This document shows positions 1 through 8,467 of a stretch of 64,000 nt of DNA, piece by piece. How positions within the stretch are numbered: the first letter of the stretch is position 1; the number at the start of each line of letters is the position of its first letter. The stretch covers positions 124,001 through 188,000 of the forward strand of contig DKPQ01000024.1 in assembly GCA_002471275.1 (NCBI GenBank). The letters are read 5' to 3'. A program made the position numbers and the translations under genes. Below the pieces are notes generated by a model, which was not told the DNA's origin, searched no databases, and was given only the letters and a program-made list of their open reading frames with translations. Source of the DNA: Flammeovirgaceae bacterium UBA7330. Lineage in GTDB: Bacteria; Bacteroidota; Bacteroidia; Cytophagales; Cyclobacteriaceae.

Positions 1-15
1 GAGCTTTAACCTAGA

Positions 16-507
16 CTACCCCCGCTGTTTAAAAGACCAGGTAAACTCAAACTCAGCAACAACAGTCCCGTCTTTCATTTTTCCGATAGTTTTAAACGTG
101 GTTGTTTGGGCAACCTGCCGGCTTATACACTTTTCTACTGCTTTAAAAGCATTTGGCACATCCTCACAGGTGAAAAATACCCGGTCAGTAGCCTTCTTAA
201 TGAAACTTGCTTTCATGTCTACGATGATAAAGGCTACAGAGGGTTTGTGCCCCTGCACTGCTAACAGACAGGGCACAGCCGTTGATAGTTCTGCTGCCAT
301 GCTCTGTACAGCGAAGTACATAGACTTAAATGGGTTTTTGGTCAACCACTTGAATGGTACTGAGGTGACGCATTTTGATTCATCCAATGACCTTATCCGC
401 ATGCCAGCAATCCAACCCATGGGTACAGAACTGATCAGATACAGCCAGAATTTAAAACCTGAAAGTATCTGTTCTTTCTTTTTTTGCTGAGCCGGGTTTA
501 GTGCCAT
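16..507 (-). CDS. DUF4442 hotdog-fold thioesterase-like protein
   Basis: A 163-residue protein that resembles the DUF4442 branch of the hotdog-fold (PaaI/YiiD-like) superfamily. Members are thought to act on acyl-CoA or related thioesters, but the substrate here is unknown. The central part contains the compact 'KPSVAFIIVDMKASFIKKA' strand region and a basic, strand-rich C-terminus typical of the fold. There is no signal peptide, so the protein is probably cytosolic. The ATG lies only 2 bases after the stop of the symporter gene upstream, so the two are very likely cotranscribed. Family call from overall pattern, no catalytic residue assigned. Confidence 0.7.
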   Translation of the reverse strand: MALNPAQQKKKEQILSGFKFWLYLISSVPMGWIAGMRIRSLDESKCVTSVPFKWLTKNPFKSMYFAVQSMAAELSTAVPCLLAVQGHKPSVAFIIVDMKASFIKKATDRVFFTCEDVPNAFKAVEKCISRQVAQTTTFKTIGKMKDGTVVAEFEFTWSFKQRG

Positions 508-509
508 CG

Positions 510-2195
510 CTACCAGAATAAGGCATAAAGCGCTACAAGGATCAAAAAGATAATTGTAGCACTGATATTGAAAGTAGGAGAAGTCTCGAAGAGTTTCTTG
601 GAGAGTAATATACTGCGTGCATTGTCTTTTCCACCACCTTCGATATGGCTGATCACCATGATTACAATGATGGAAGCAATGCAGGTGATCATCATTTGAT
701 GAAGGAATGGCAGGGTGACAAAGATGCTTGCATCAGACCATCCATTTGGAGCCACCTTGAAGTACATCGCGATCGGTATGGATAGTACGACACCCCAGAT
801 GGCAGCATTGTTGGTCGATTTTTTCCAGAATAGTCCGGTAAGGAATACGGCTAAAATACCCGGACTTACCACTCCGGTATATTCCTGGATGAACTGGAAA
901 GCCTGCCCCAGGTTGCCAAGTTGAGGAGCAATCACAACAGCCACAACCAGTGCGACAAATGCTGTGATACGTCCGGTATTTACCGTTTGCTTATCAGTAG
1001 CATTCCTATTGATGTAGGGACGGTAAATATCCATGGTGAAAATAGTAGCTGTAGAATTGAGCATAGAAGCCAATGAGGAAACGATGGCTGCAGCCAATGC
1101 AGCTAGTACCAGGCCTTTCAATCCAACAGGCACGAAACTTTTGATTAGCCATGGTGCTGCATTGTCATTGGTAATATTCCCGTCCTCTGTATAAAAGGCT
1201 GGGTCCATCGCCGCTTTTGTCAGCTCACCTGCTTCGTTAGAGTTGAGCACATAGGCTACAATTCCTGGTATGACAACAATCAAAGGAATGATCAATTTTA
1301 AGAATGCTGCAAAAGCAATCCCTTTTTGCGATTCAGCCAGGCTCTTCGCAGCCAAAGTTCTTTGGATGATGTACTGATTAAATCCCCAGTAATAAAGGTT
1401 GGCGACCCACATGCCACCTATCAATACCGCCAATCCGGGCAGGTCCCACCAGGCATCGGTTCCATTTGGAGTAATAATCTCGCCCTTGGAGAGTATCATG
1501 GAGAACTTCTCAGGCACTACTTCATAGATATACTTGAAGCCATTGATGACTCCTCCTTCAGGAGCCACATGGTCGAGTGCTATAAATGTGGTGATCAGGC
1601 CACCGAAAACCAATAAGATCACCTGAACCACATCGGTCCATGCCACCGCCGAAAGACCACCCCAGAGCGAGTAAGCGGCTGCAAAAAGTGCCAGGCCAAT
1701 AATGCTGGTCATCATCAGCGATCCATCGCCAACTCCGATGATGGTATCCAGGGCTTTTGAACCCAGATAAAGCACGGAAGTGAGATTGACGAAGACAAAT
1801 AAGGCTATCCAGAAAACAGCCAGAATAGTCTTCAGGTTGGTGCTGTATCGCTGTTCGATGAATTCGGGTATGGTGTAAAGTTTTTTCTCTATGAAGATGG
1901 GTAGAAAGAATTTCCCTACAATCAGAAGTGTAGCGGCTGCCATCCATTCGTAGGAAGCGATAGCTAACCCTATGGCAAACCCGGATCCGGACATCCCAAT
2001 AAACTGCTCAGCGGAGATGTTGGCAGCAATCAATGAAGCACCAATGGCCCACCAGGGGAGTGATTTGCCAGCCAGAAAATAATCTTCCGCATTTTTTTGG
2101 TGACCTTTTTTATCTCTGGAGACATACAGACCTATCCCAACAATGGTCAGGCAATATGCAACGAATACAATGATGTCGAGGGTAGAAAAATCCAT
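510..2195 (-). CDS. Sodium/solute symporter (SSS family, SGLT-like)
   Basis: A 561-residue polytopic inner-membrane transporter of the solute:sodium symporter (SLC5) family. The N-terminal 'NISAEQFIGMSGSG' segment and the 'WGGLSAVAWTDVVQ' signature match the bacterial SGLT group, so a sugar is the likely substrate, taken up with Na+. About 13-14 hydrophobic segments are spread over the full length, the usual size for the family. The start is an ATG at 2193-2195. It is followed after 2 bases by the DUF4442 gene. No sugar catabolic enzyme is adjacent, so the substrate is not given by context. Confidence 0.9.
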   Translation of the reverse strand: MDFSTLDIIVFVAYCLTIVGIGLYVSRDKKGHQKNAEDYFLAGKSLPWWAIGASLIAANISAEQFIGMSGSGFAIGLAIASYEWMAAATLLIVGKFFLPIFIEKKLYTIPEFIEQRYSTNLKTILAVFWIALFVFVNLTSVLYLGSKALDTIIGVGDGSLMMTSIIGLALFAAAYSLWGGLSAVAWTDVVQVILLVFGGLITTFIALDHVAPEGGVINGFKYIYEVVPEKFSMILSKGEIITPNGTDAWWDLPGLAVLIGGMWVANLYYWGFNQYIIQRTLAAKSLAESQKGIAFAAFLKLIIPLIVVIPGIVAYVLNSNEAGELTKAAMDPAFYTEDGNITNDNAAPWLIKSFVPVGLKGLVLAALAAAIVSSLASMLNSTATIFTMDIYRPYINRNATDKQTVNTGRITAFVALVVAVVIAPQLGNLGQAFQFIQEYTGVVSPGILAVFLTGLFWKKSTNNAAIWGVVLSIPIAMYFKVAPNGWSDASIFVTLPFLHQMMITCIASIIVIMVISHIEGGGKDNARSILLSKKLFETSPTFNISATIIFLILVALYALFW

Positions 2196-2285
2196 GTTGT
2201 CTATTTTGAAAGTGCCTGCATTTTAATTAATCCAGTCATCAAATACAATTATGAAGTAAGCTGTGATAGCATTTATCACAATTCA

Positions 2286-2843
2286 TCAGCTATCCCTGGG
2301 TATCCGGATTTGAAAAGTGAAGAAATCCACATTGTCATTGACCTCCTGAAACCGGTATCGTAGCTTTTCATCTCCCGCTTTTCTGGCGATGTCAATATAT
2401 CCAAGCCCAAGCGTGCCTTTGCTGTTAAAATCTTCCTCAGCAATGAGCTTCTTGTACAGCTTAGAAAGTTCTTGCATCGGAAGGTCCCTGATTTCGTCCA
2501 ACCGCTTCCTGAGCTCTTTTCCTTTTTCAACAGGGATGTAATTTCCAGTTTGAATGCTGTAAAACTTTTTGCGAGCGGAGACCATAATGAGGGCTGAACG
2601 GGCGTCGTAGGTGCCTATTTTCCCTTTAAGGTCAATCTCATTTAATTGATAATAAATGTTTTGTATGACCTCCGTAGCGATATTGTAAAACTTCCTGGTG
2701 GTGGCATTACTATCTTCAGAGATTTCCAACCTTGTCCCTAGTGTAGAGATCATCGAAGTGACCAGGTCGAAATTCAACTGTCCTTTAAAAAGGAGGATAA
2801 TGTTTTGATCAAAAACATTTCTATAGCTCTTAAGATAATCCAT
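2286..2843 (-). CDS. SiaB-like (DUF6272) protein kinase
   Basis: A 185-residue soluble protein that resembles the SiaB/DUF6272 family. In Pseudomonas, SiaB is a kinase that phosphorylates the STAS-like protein SiaC and thereby controls the diguanylate cyclase SiaD. The helix with 'TEVIQNIYYQL' looks like the N-box of a GHKL-type ATP-binding fold. No SiaC-like (DUF1987) gene lies next to it. A STAS protein is encoded far away at 48.5 kb, and whether they act together is unknown. The gene stands alone, 90 bases upstream of the symporter. Confidence in the family is moderate to good; the biochemical role is inferred from the family. Confidence 0.7.
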   Translation of the reverse strand: MDYLKSYRNVFDQNIILLFKGQLNFDLVTSMISTLGTRLEISEDSNATTRKFYNIATEVIQNIYYQLNEIDLKGKIGTYDARSALIMVSARKKFYSIQTGNYIPVEKGKELRKRLDEIRDLPMQELSKLYKKLIAEEDFNSKGTLGLGYIDIARKAGDEKLRYRFQEVNDNVDFFTFQIRIPRDS

Positions 2844-2907
2844 GCCCGTAACGAAATAATCTATAACCAGTGAAAGTAAGGACTATTTAATTGATACCCA
2901 ATAAAAA

Positions 2908-2934
2908 TTCAATGAACTCAACCGAGTTATTGAA
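2908..2934. promoter_or_regulatory. Inverted repeat between divergent genes
   Basis: TTCAATGAACTC, a 4-base loop AACC, then GAGTTATTGAA: an 11-bp stem with one bulged G. It lies in the 189-bp region between the divergent SiaB-like and DUF302 genes. No T-tract follows on either strand, so it does not look like an intrinsic terminator. It could be an operator or an mRNA hairpin. Confidence 0.35.
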
Positions 2935-3032
2935 AATCAGGATGCTTTGGTGCTTTATTTGATATGAAAATAATAAAAACGCTTTTCAATGAACATTAAT
3001 TTTTTTTCCTTAGCGTTTAGATCGATCGCCAA

Positions 3033-3482
3033 ATGAATTTTAAATCCATTCTTTGCCTGGGAATGCTGTTTTGTATTTCAGTTTCCTACAGTCAAAATTT
3101 ATCCATTTACAAGAGCAAAAAAGGTGTGGATGAAACCACACAATCAATTGTTCAGCTCATCAAGGACCGGGGACTGGAATATTTTGAAACTGTTGACCAC
3201 GACAAGATTGCCAAAGAACGTGGAATCGAAATTCCACCTACTAAAGTTATCCTGTTTGAGGATTCAGCATTGACAAGTAAACTAATCACTTGTCAGCAAA
3301 CCACCGCACTGGACCTTCCACTAAAGATTCTGGTCTGGGAGGAAAATGAAGATGTATACATCGGCTTTATCAATCCCAGTGATATGGAGAAGCGATTTAT
3401 GCTCAATGATTGTCATGATACCATCGAAGCGCTAAGCAGGCTGATGATCCGCCTGGTCACTGATGTGATGCGGGCAATGTGA
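3033..3482 (+). CDS. Secreted DUF302 domain protein
   Basis: A 149-residue protein with a clear signal peptide (cleavage near 'SVSYSQ') followed by a DUF302 domain. The family pattern is visible: 'ETVDHDKIAKERGIEIPPT', then 'KVILFEDSAL', then 'ALDLPLKILVWEEN'. The biochemical role of DUF302 is not established. The last 26 bases overlap the 3' end of the convergent DUF2911 gene, so the two coding regions share sequence on opposite strands. Transcribed divergently from the SiaB-like gene. Confidence 0.75.
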   Translation: MNFKSILCLGMLFCISVSYSQNLSIYKSKKGVDETTQSIVQLIKDRGLEYFETVDHDKIAKERGIEIPPTKVILFEDSALTSKLITCQQTTALDLPLKILVWEENEDVYIGFINPSDMEKRFMLNDCHDTIEALSRLMIRLVTDVMRAM

Positions 3483-3996
3483 TAGGTAAATCGAATCCAA
3501 GGTATTCCCAACGAAATTGTAGCTCCTGATCAACAAACCTGAAAGACAATCTTTCATGGAGGGAATCCAGGCGGGAAGGTGTGACTGCTACCCGGAAGAG
3601 GTCCTCTTCCGGATGATAGTCATAGGCTCCCCATTGGTCCCATTGTTTGTTGAAAATAATTGTCCACTGAGTGGTATCGGTAATGGCAAATACCGAATAC
3701 TTACCTTTTGGAACAGCATTACCTGAAACATAGACGGGATCGGAGGTCTCAAATACAGTGGCTTTGTTGGCTCCGATTCTCCAAACTTTATTGTACGGTT
3801 CCAATCCGCCCCATATTTTCCGATCCCTTACGGCCGGACTGCTATAGGTGATTTTCAAATCTACACCAGCGATTATCGTACTGTCCATCCTTAGTGGAGA
3901 GGGACGTTCTTTTTCATTGCTATCACAGGAAGTACTTAGGTAAAGCAGTACGCCCAAGATTGATAAATCAGAAAAAAAGTTTTTGAATTTTAGCAT
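3457..3996 (-). CDS. DUF2911 lipoprotein
   Basis: A 179-residue lipoprotein: hydrophobic N-terminus ending in a lipobox-like 'YLSTSC'. The rest matches DUF2911, a common Bacteroidota periplasmic domain of unknown function, with 'IWGGLEPYNKVWRIGANKAT', 'GKYSVFAITDTTQWTIIFNK' and 'WDQWGAYDYHPEED'. The 3' end overlaps the convergent DUF302 gene by 26 bases. Monocistronic by context. Confidence 0.85.
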   Translation of the reverse strand: MLKFKNFFSDLSILGVLLYLSTSCDSNEKERPSPLRMDSTIIAGVDLKITYSSPAVRDRKIWGGLEPYNKVWRIGANKATVFETSDPVYVSGNAVPKGKYSVFAITDTTQWTIIFNKQWDQWGAYDYHPEEDLFRVAVTPSRLDSLHERLSFRFVDQELQFRWEYLGFDLPITLPASHQ

Positions 3997-4088
3997 CTTA
4001 AACTTAACCCTTCAAAATTTATTGCCGGATTATATGGTGTGCATATGTACGTTAATCTATTGGAATAGTTTAAATAACTGCATAATTG

Positions 4089-4457
4089 TTAAAAAGGCAA
4101 GTCATCATCCTCAGAAAAATCACTTTTCATCCATTCCTGATCAGTTGGAGGTGGGGGTGGAGTTGGGCCAGCTTGTCCTCCGGTTTTTTCTAACCTCCAT
4201 GCCTGAAGACTGTTGAAATATTTCACCGCTCCCTGTGGATCCGTCCATTTTCTTCCTTTAAGGTTAAAGGAAATATTTACCATATCATCCACTTTGAAAT
4301 CGTTGAGTTGGTCACAGTTGGCTTGTATCAGCTCAAATTTTATAAATTCCGGGTATTGTGGGTTTTCAGCATACTCAACAACAAATTCTCTCTTCCTGAA
4401 AGAGTTGGTTACTTCTTGCGTATCAAATATTTCAATTATTCTTCCTTCGATGGTCAT
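4089..4457 (-). CDS. DUF3127 OB-fold protein with SSB-like acidic tail
   Basis: A 122-residue soluble protein. Residues 1-88 match DUF3127, a Bacteroidota family thought to be OB-fold and related to single-stranded DNA-binding proteins. A proline-rich linker (about residues 96-104) leads to the acidic tip 'SEDDDLPF', which is very like the C-terminal tip of bacterial SSB that recruits repair and replication partners. This suggests, by inference, a single-stranded nucleic-acid-binding protein with a partner-docking tail. It is transcribed divergently from the small ORF at 4509. Confidence 0.8.
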   Translation of the reverse strand: MTIEGRIIEIFDTQEVTNSFRKREFVVEYAENPQYPEFIKFELIQANCDQLNDFKVDDMVNISFNLKGRKWTDPQGAVKYFNSLQAWRLEKTGGQAGPTPPPPPTDQEWMKSDFSEDDDLPF

Positions 4458-4508
4458 ATTGGATTTTTTAATAAACTATTCCCCAAATTTGTCGTTCTCT
4501 AAACGGAT

Positions 4509-4652
4509 ATGAAAAGATCAAAGCGGATTTTTTTTATAATAGCGGCCATTTTCTTGCTGATCATGATCATCATCAGTATTGATATCAGCCAGCGGACCAC
4601 CTGGCCGGGTGCAAAAAAGAATTTAAAGGAAAGAATAGAGTCTGGTGAATAA
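4509..4652 (+). CDS. 47-residue single-pass membrane peptide
   Basis: A short ORF starting at ATG 4509 and ending at TAA 4650-4652. The peptide has a basic start (MKRSKR), one strongly hydrophobic helix (about residues 8-24, rich in Ile) and a charged C-terminal part. It overlaps the GTG start of the DUF2452 gene by 8 bases, which suggests translational coupling. A weak promoter match (CAAATTTG at 4484-4491, with a TTG 22 bases upstream) lies in front of it. No family recognised. Confidence 0.55.
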   Translation: MKRSKRIFFIIAAIFLLIMIIISIDISQRTTWPGAKKNLKERIESGE

Positions 4653-5118
4653 GAAGAAAGTTGACATCGAAAGTATTGACCTGGAGCGGATGAAAGATAA
4701 GGTGGCAGATCTGCCAGGACTTATCGAATATGCTCACAGTGTGGGGAGTGCGATCGTCAAACCTGAAGACAAAGGAAAGATCAAAGGCACAGCAATCGCC
4801 GCGATGCATGAACAGACAGACCGGCAGTTTCGGCAACTCTACGAGCAGATGCAGACACTGGCCGAACAGGCCAAATATTTAAAGAAACGTGTCTCTATTT
4901 CGGAGAGGATCTATCTGGCTGATATGGGATTCGATCCGGTATATAATAAGAGCTATTACCTGTTCCAGCGGGAGAATGGTGAAGATGTGCTCACGATGGT
5001 GAGCCCGGAAGAGTGGGGGAGGTCCAACCCATACAAAAAGTTTATCGCTCAGGTTCGTCTGCTCTCTGATCATACCTGGGAGATAGTACGTACGGAAGAT
5101 GAATCATTTAATTATTGA
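4645..5118 (+). CDS. DUF2452 domain protein
   Basis: A 157-residue soluble protein of the DUF2452 family, common in Bacteroidota and without a known function. The N-terminal half is helical and charged; the C-terminal half contains 'VYNKSYYLFQRENGEDVLTM' and 'TWEIVRTEDESF'. The start is a GTG inside the end of the preceding 47-residue ORF (8-base overlap); there is no in-frame ATG in front of 'NKKKVDIE'. Probably translated by coupling from the small ORF. Confidence 0.75.
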   Translation: MNKKKVDIESIDLERMKDKVADLPGLIEYAHSVGSAIVKPEDKGKIKGTAIAAMHEQTDRQFRQLYEQMQTLAEQAKYLKKRVSISERIYLADMGFDPVYNKSYYLFQRENGEDVLTMVSPEEWGRSNPYKKFIAQVRLLSDHTWEIVRTEDESFNY

Positions 5119-5152
5119 CACAGCAGACAACCATTTGTGATCTTCCAGGAGT

Positions 5153-5974
5153 ATGTATTCAAAACTTAAACTTTTAATTATGATTTTGGTAAGGTCTCTG
5201 TCAATTCTTTCTGTCTTCTCTTTCCTTGTTTTTCTTCACGCTTGTAGCAGTGATCAGATAGAAGTAGTGGATTGCGATGTTTCAGGACCTGGTATCATGG
5301 ACAGTGAAGTGATAGATGCAGACTGTCAGCCAACAGGACAGATCACCGTGACTCCAGTAGGTGGTAATGGACAATTGATGTATTCTATCGATGATGTTAA
5401 CTTCCAAAGTGAGCCTACCTTTTCAAACTTGTCCAGCGGCAGCTATAGCATCACCGTAGTTGATGCCGAAGGATGTACCGGAGTGGCAGAAGTAGTGGTA
5501 GGAAATAGTGGTAGTGATTTAGATTTCACAACAGAGACCACCACAGGTGGATGTGGCGCAGGAGAAGGTTCAATAGTGGTGAATGCCACTGGCGGAATGG
5601 GGGGCTATACCTACCGCTTAGGGACAGGTGTTTTTGGAACGTCAAATACCTTTGAGAATATTTCGGGCGGCTCTTACAATGTTGCTGTGAAGGATGAGCA
5701 AGGTTGTATCACTTCTATGAATGTTCAGGTTATGAGCGGGGTGAGTTTTGAATCGAATGTTAAACCTATAATTGATCTGAATTGTAATGTAACTTCCTGC
5801 CATGGCAATGACCCTGCGCTCCCAACCTTTAACTCATACAATGAAATAAAGAACAGTTCTGCCAGGATCAAATCAGTCACCCAAAGTGGTGCGATGCCTC
5901 CCGAAGACAAGCTAACTCAGAATCAAATTGACCTCATCGCCTGTTGGGTAGATGATGGTGCTCCTAATAACTGA
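5153..5974 (+). CDS. Lipoprotein with two SprB repeats and a cytochrome-like C-terminus
   Basis: A 273-residue lipoprotein (lipobox Cys31, 'FLHAC'). Two SprB-type repeats follow at about residues 62-116 and 138-193, each with 'GxYT/MYS..', a 'SGSYxxxVxDxxGC' end and a conserved Cys. The C-terminal 75 residues look like the small haem-binding domains of Bacteroidota and Planctomycetes: C211-x4-C216-H217 and a downstream 'GAMPP' Met248 as possible axial ligand. The spacing is CX4CH rather than the canonical CxxCH, so haem binding is uncertain. An AGGAG sits just before the ATG. Its TGA directly abuts the stop of the convergent msrB. Confidence 0.75.
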   Translation: MYSKLKLLIMILVRSLSILSVFSFLVFLHACSSDQIEVVDCDVSGPGIMDSEVIDADCQPTGQITVTPVGGNGQLMYSIDDVNFQSEPTFSNLSSGSYSITVVDAEGCTGVAEVVVGNSGSDLDFTTETTTGGCGAGEGSIVVNATGGMGGYTYRLGTGVFGTSNTFENISGGSYNVAVKDEQGCITSMNVQVMSGVSFESNVKPIIDLNCNVTSCHGNDPALPTFNSYNEIKNSSARIKSVTQSGAMPPEDKLTQNQIDLIACWVDDGAPNN

Positions 5975-6487
5975 TCAGGGATTTGCAGCTGCGTCCTTCT
6001 CGATAAAATTTAGTGAAACTGAGTTGATACAATAGCGAAGCTTTGTAGGCTTGGGACCGTCGGGGAATACATGCCCCAGATGGCCTCCGCAGCGTGCACA
6101 AAGAACCTCTGTTCTAACCATTCCGTAGGACGTATCTTTTTCTTCAGCTACATTTATTTCATTGATCGGCTGATAAAAGCTTGGCCACCCGGTCCCTGAT
6201 CGGAATTTAGTAGAGGAATCGAATAGCGGGAGCTGACAGCCTGCACATGTATACACCCCTTCTTTCTTGTTGTTCCAATACTTTCCGGTAAATGCATACT
6301 CAGTTCCTTTATTACGGAGAACTTCAAACTCTTCTTCCGTCAGCCTTGATTTCCATTCTGAATCAGATAATTCAATCTTTTCCTCCTCAGGGAACGATAT
6401 TTTTTTTTCTCCCACTTTTTGTTGAGCACAAGAGGTAATACTCATAAAAAGCGCAATTGTGAAAATAGTAATGTAAGTGTATCTCAT
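5975..6487 (-). CDS. msrB: Peptide-methionine (R)-S-oxide reductase, exported lipoprotein
   Basis: A 170-residue MsrB that reduces methionine-R-sulfoxide in proteins. A signal sequence with lipobox Cys20 ('SITSC') places it outside the cytoplasm. The zinc site is seen as C81-x2-C84 and C130-x2-C133, the substrate motif as 'SGTGWPSFYQPI', and the catalytic Cys153 lies in 'RYCINSVSLNF'. Length is normal for MsrB plus a signal peptide. A second, cytosolic MsrB is encoded at 21.6 kb. An 8-bp inverted repeat lies 46 bases upstream of the start. Confidence 0.95.
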   Translation of the reverse strand: MRYTYITIFTIALFMSITSCAQQKVGEKKISFPEEEKIELSDSEWKSRLTEEEFEVLRNKGTEYAFTGKYWNNKKEGVYTCAGCQLPLFDSSTKFRSGTGWPSFYQPINEINVAEEKDTSYGMVRTEVLCARCGGHLGHVFPDGPKPTKLRYCINSVSLNFIEKDAAANP

Positions 6488-6532
6488 TCTCGTAAATTAA
6501 AGAATTCCTAATTATCATCCTTAAAACGGAAA

Positions 6533-6562
6533 TAACCGCATAATTGGTTCAAAATGCGGTTA
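6533..6562. promoter_or_regulatory. Perfect 8-bp inverted repeat upstream of msrB
   Basis: TAACCGCA, 14 bases, TGCGGTTA. It lies 46 bases before the msrB start and 188 bases before the first fibre gene. No T-tract follows, so it is more like an operator than a terminator. The 14-base spacing would put the half-sites about two helical turns apart. The regulator is unknown. Confidence 0.4.
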
Positions 6563-6750
6563 GAAACCACTTTATGTAAATTGGATAAGATGCATGTTAT
6601 CAGGAGGTTAAATAATTAAAGTTAATTAATACTTAAATGAAAATTTTAGAAAAATAATTTCCATTTATGGTTTCTTTATTTATACATTTATCAACGAAAA
6701 GTATGATCCGCCACCTGACTAGGATTGTATAACCAACCAGCACTAACCAT

Positions 6751-8460
6751 ATGAAATCCACAGGGATATCATGTATTATTTTATTGGGTGTATTATTCTC
6801 TACAACGCTACAGGCGCAAGAAAACGGGTCTGTCGGGATAGGAATTGAAAACCCAAATCCAAATGCCATACTGCATCTGGTTTCGCCTGGGAGCAATCAG
6901 GGATTGCTTATTCCTACTATGACAACCAGTCAGCGTAATTCATCATTCTTTACTGGCAAACTTTCCAATTCCGACAATGGACTTCTGGTGTTTGACCTGA
7001 CCGATAAAACGTTTTATTATTGGCAGGACTCCGGATGGCAGTCTTTGTCTGCAGGTAACCAGTCACTGGAATATGACCCTTTAACAAACCAACTTACACT
7101 CTCCGGAGGTAGCAGCATTGACCTCAGTGCCCTGGCTACCACAGACTGGAATGATCTGAAGAATACGCCGGAAGGATTTCTTGATGGGACTGATGAGGTT
7201 GACGATGCCGACGCAGATCCTACCAACGAAATTCAGGACCTTTCAATAAGTGGTAACCTGCTTCGGATCACTAACAATGACAATGCCACTGTGATCGATC
7301 TGGGTGCCATCTCAGGATCAGACAATCAGGACCTGTCATTTATAAACGGGGTGATTTCACTCACCGGAGATCCTGATGCCACAATGATTGATCTCTCAGG
7401 TTATGACTCGGATGTCTCCGATGATTTTGATGGACAGTTTAGTAACCTTACCGGAGTACCTGCCGACCTGGCAGATGGAGATCAGGTGGATGATGCTGAC
7501 GCTGATCCGACCAATGAAATTCAATCACTTGAGTTGGTAGATAACATACTCACTTTATCAGGAGATCTGTCTGGCACTTCACTGAACTTTGCTGGCTGGG
7601 ACATGGATGTCACCGATGATTTCGATGGACAGTTTAGCAGCCTTACCGGAGTACCTGCCGACCTGGTAGATGGAGATCAGGTGGATGATGCCGATGCAGA
7701 CCCGACCAATGAATTGCAGATGATCACGACAAACAGTTCGCCAGGGAATATTACTCTGTCTGGTGACAAGACGCTAAACTTAAACGTAAACGACGCGGAT
7801 GCCAGTAGTACCAATGAGTTGATCACTATGACTTCTCTGCTGGCAGGGAATACACTTCGGATTGTTGAATCGGGAACCAATCATGATGTGGATCTTTCGG
7901 CACTTGCTGAGGATGCGGATGCCGATCCAAACAATGAAGTTCAGAGTTTGATATACAATTCGGTTTCTAATGTTCTGACGCTTACAAAGCCCAGTGGTGT
8001 GCATGATATGTGGGACCTGAGTGAACTTGATGATGCCACTCCATGGATAGAAGAAAATAGTGGGACCAATATTAATTATACTGGTAAATATGTCATCTCA
8101 AACAATATGATCTCCCGGACAAACCCCAGCCATGTGACCGGGGCTGATTTGATGGCTACCATCGGAGCACTGAAAGCAGAAATGATCAATTCACACAGGA
8201 CAGTGGTTGTTGTTCCGGGGGTGGGGACCAACCTGAGGAATATTGATGCTGGTATCAGCGGACAGGAACTCATCCTCATGGTCATTGGGCCTGGCTCACT
8301 TAATGTAGATGGAGCAAATGGTAATATCTTTTTGTCCAGTGCAAGTCATACACTCACCTCGGGAAGTACACTTCACCTCATGTATTTTAAAGACCAATCC
8401 AGTGGAACAAATTTTGATGGCTGGATGGAAGTAGGTGTTTCAATTGCAGCAGGTAGATAA
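6751..8460 (+). CDS. Secreted Asp-rich fibre-like protein (fibre 1)
   Basis: A 569-residue protein with signal peptide (cleavage after 'LQAQ'). Residues 25-100 form the base domain common in Bacteroidota fibre-like proteins: 'GSVGIGIENPNPNAILHL', a Thr-Thr-x-Gln-Arg motif and 'YYWQDSGWQSL'. A long repetitive stalk follows, with five Asp-rich motifs of the type 'VDDADADPTNEIQ' alternating with short strand-forming segments ('NILTLSGDLSGTSLNFAGWD'). The last 140 residues form a different head domain containing 'ISGQELILMVIG' and 'LHLMYFKD', shared with fibre 3. There is no T9SS sorting domain, lipobox or transmembrane helix. Probably a surface fibre. The next gene starts 7 bases downstream. Confidence 0.7.
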   Translation: MKSTGISCIILLGVLFSTTLQAQENGSVGIGIENPNPNAILHLVSPGSNQGLLIPTMTTSQRNSSFFTGKLSNSDNGLLVFDLTDKTFYYWQDSGWQSLSAGNQSLEYDPLTNQLTLSGGSSIDLSALATTDWNDLKNTPEGFLDGTDEVDDADADPTNEIQDLSISGNLLRITNNDNATVIDLGAISGSDNQDLSFINGVISLTGDPDATMIDLSGYDSDVSDDFDGQFSNLTGVPADLADGDQVDDADADPTNEIQSLELVDNILTLSGDLSGTSLNFAGWDMDVTDDFDGQFSSLTGVPADLVDGDQVDDADADPTNELQMITTNSSPGNITLSGDKTLNLNVNDADASSTNELITMTSLLAGNTLRIVESGTNHDVDLSALAEDADADPNNEVQSLIYNSVSNVLTLTKPSGVHDMWDLSELDDATPWIEENSGTNINYTGKYVISNNMISRTNPSHVTGADLMATIGALKAEMINSHRTVVVVPGVGTNLRNIDAGISGQELILMVIGPGSLNVDGANGNIFLSSASHTLTSGSTLHLMYFKDQSSGTNFDGWMEVGVSIAAGR

Positions 8461-8467
8461 TGTAGGA

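Noticed and set aside
98..490. 130-codon plus-strand frame at the left edge
   Set aside because: Antisense to the DUF4442 gene, which has a recognisable protein family; no signals of its own.
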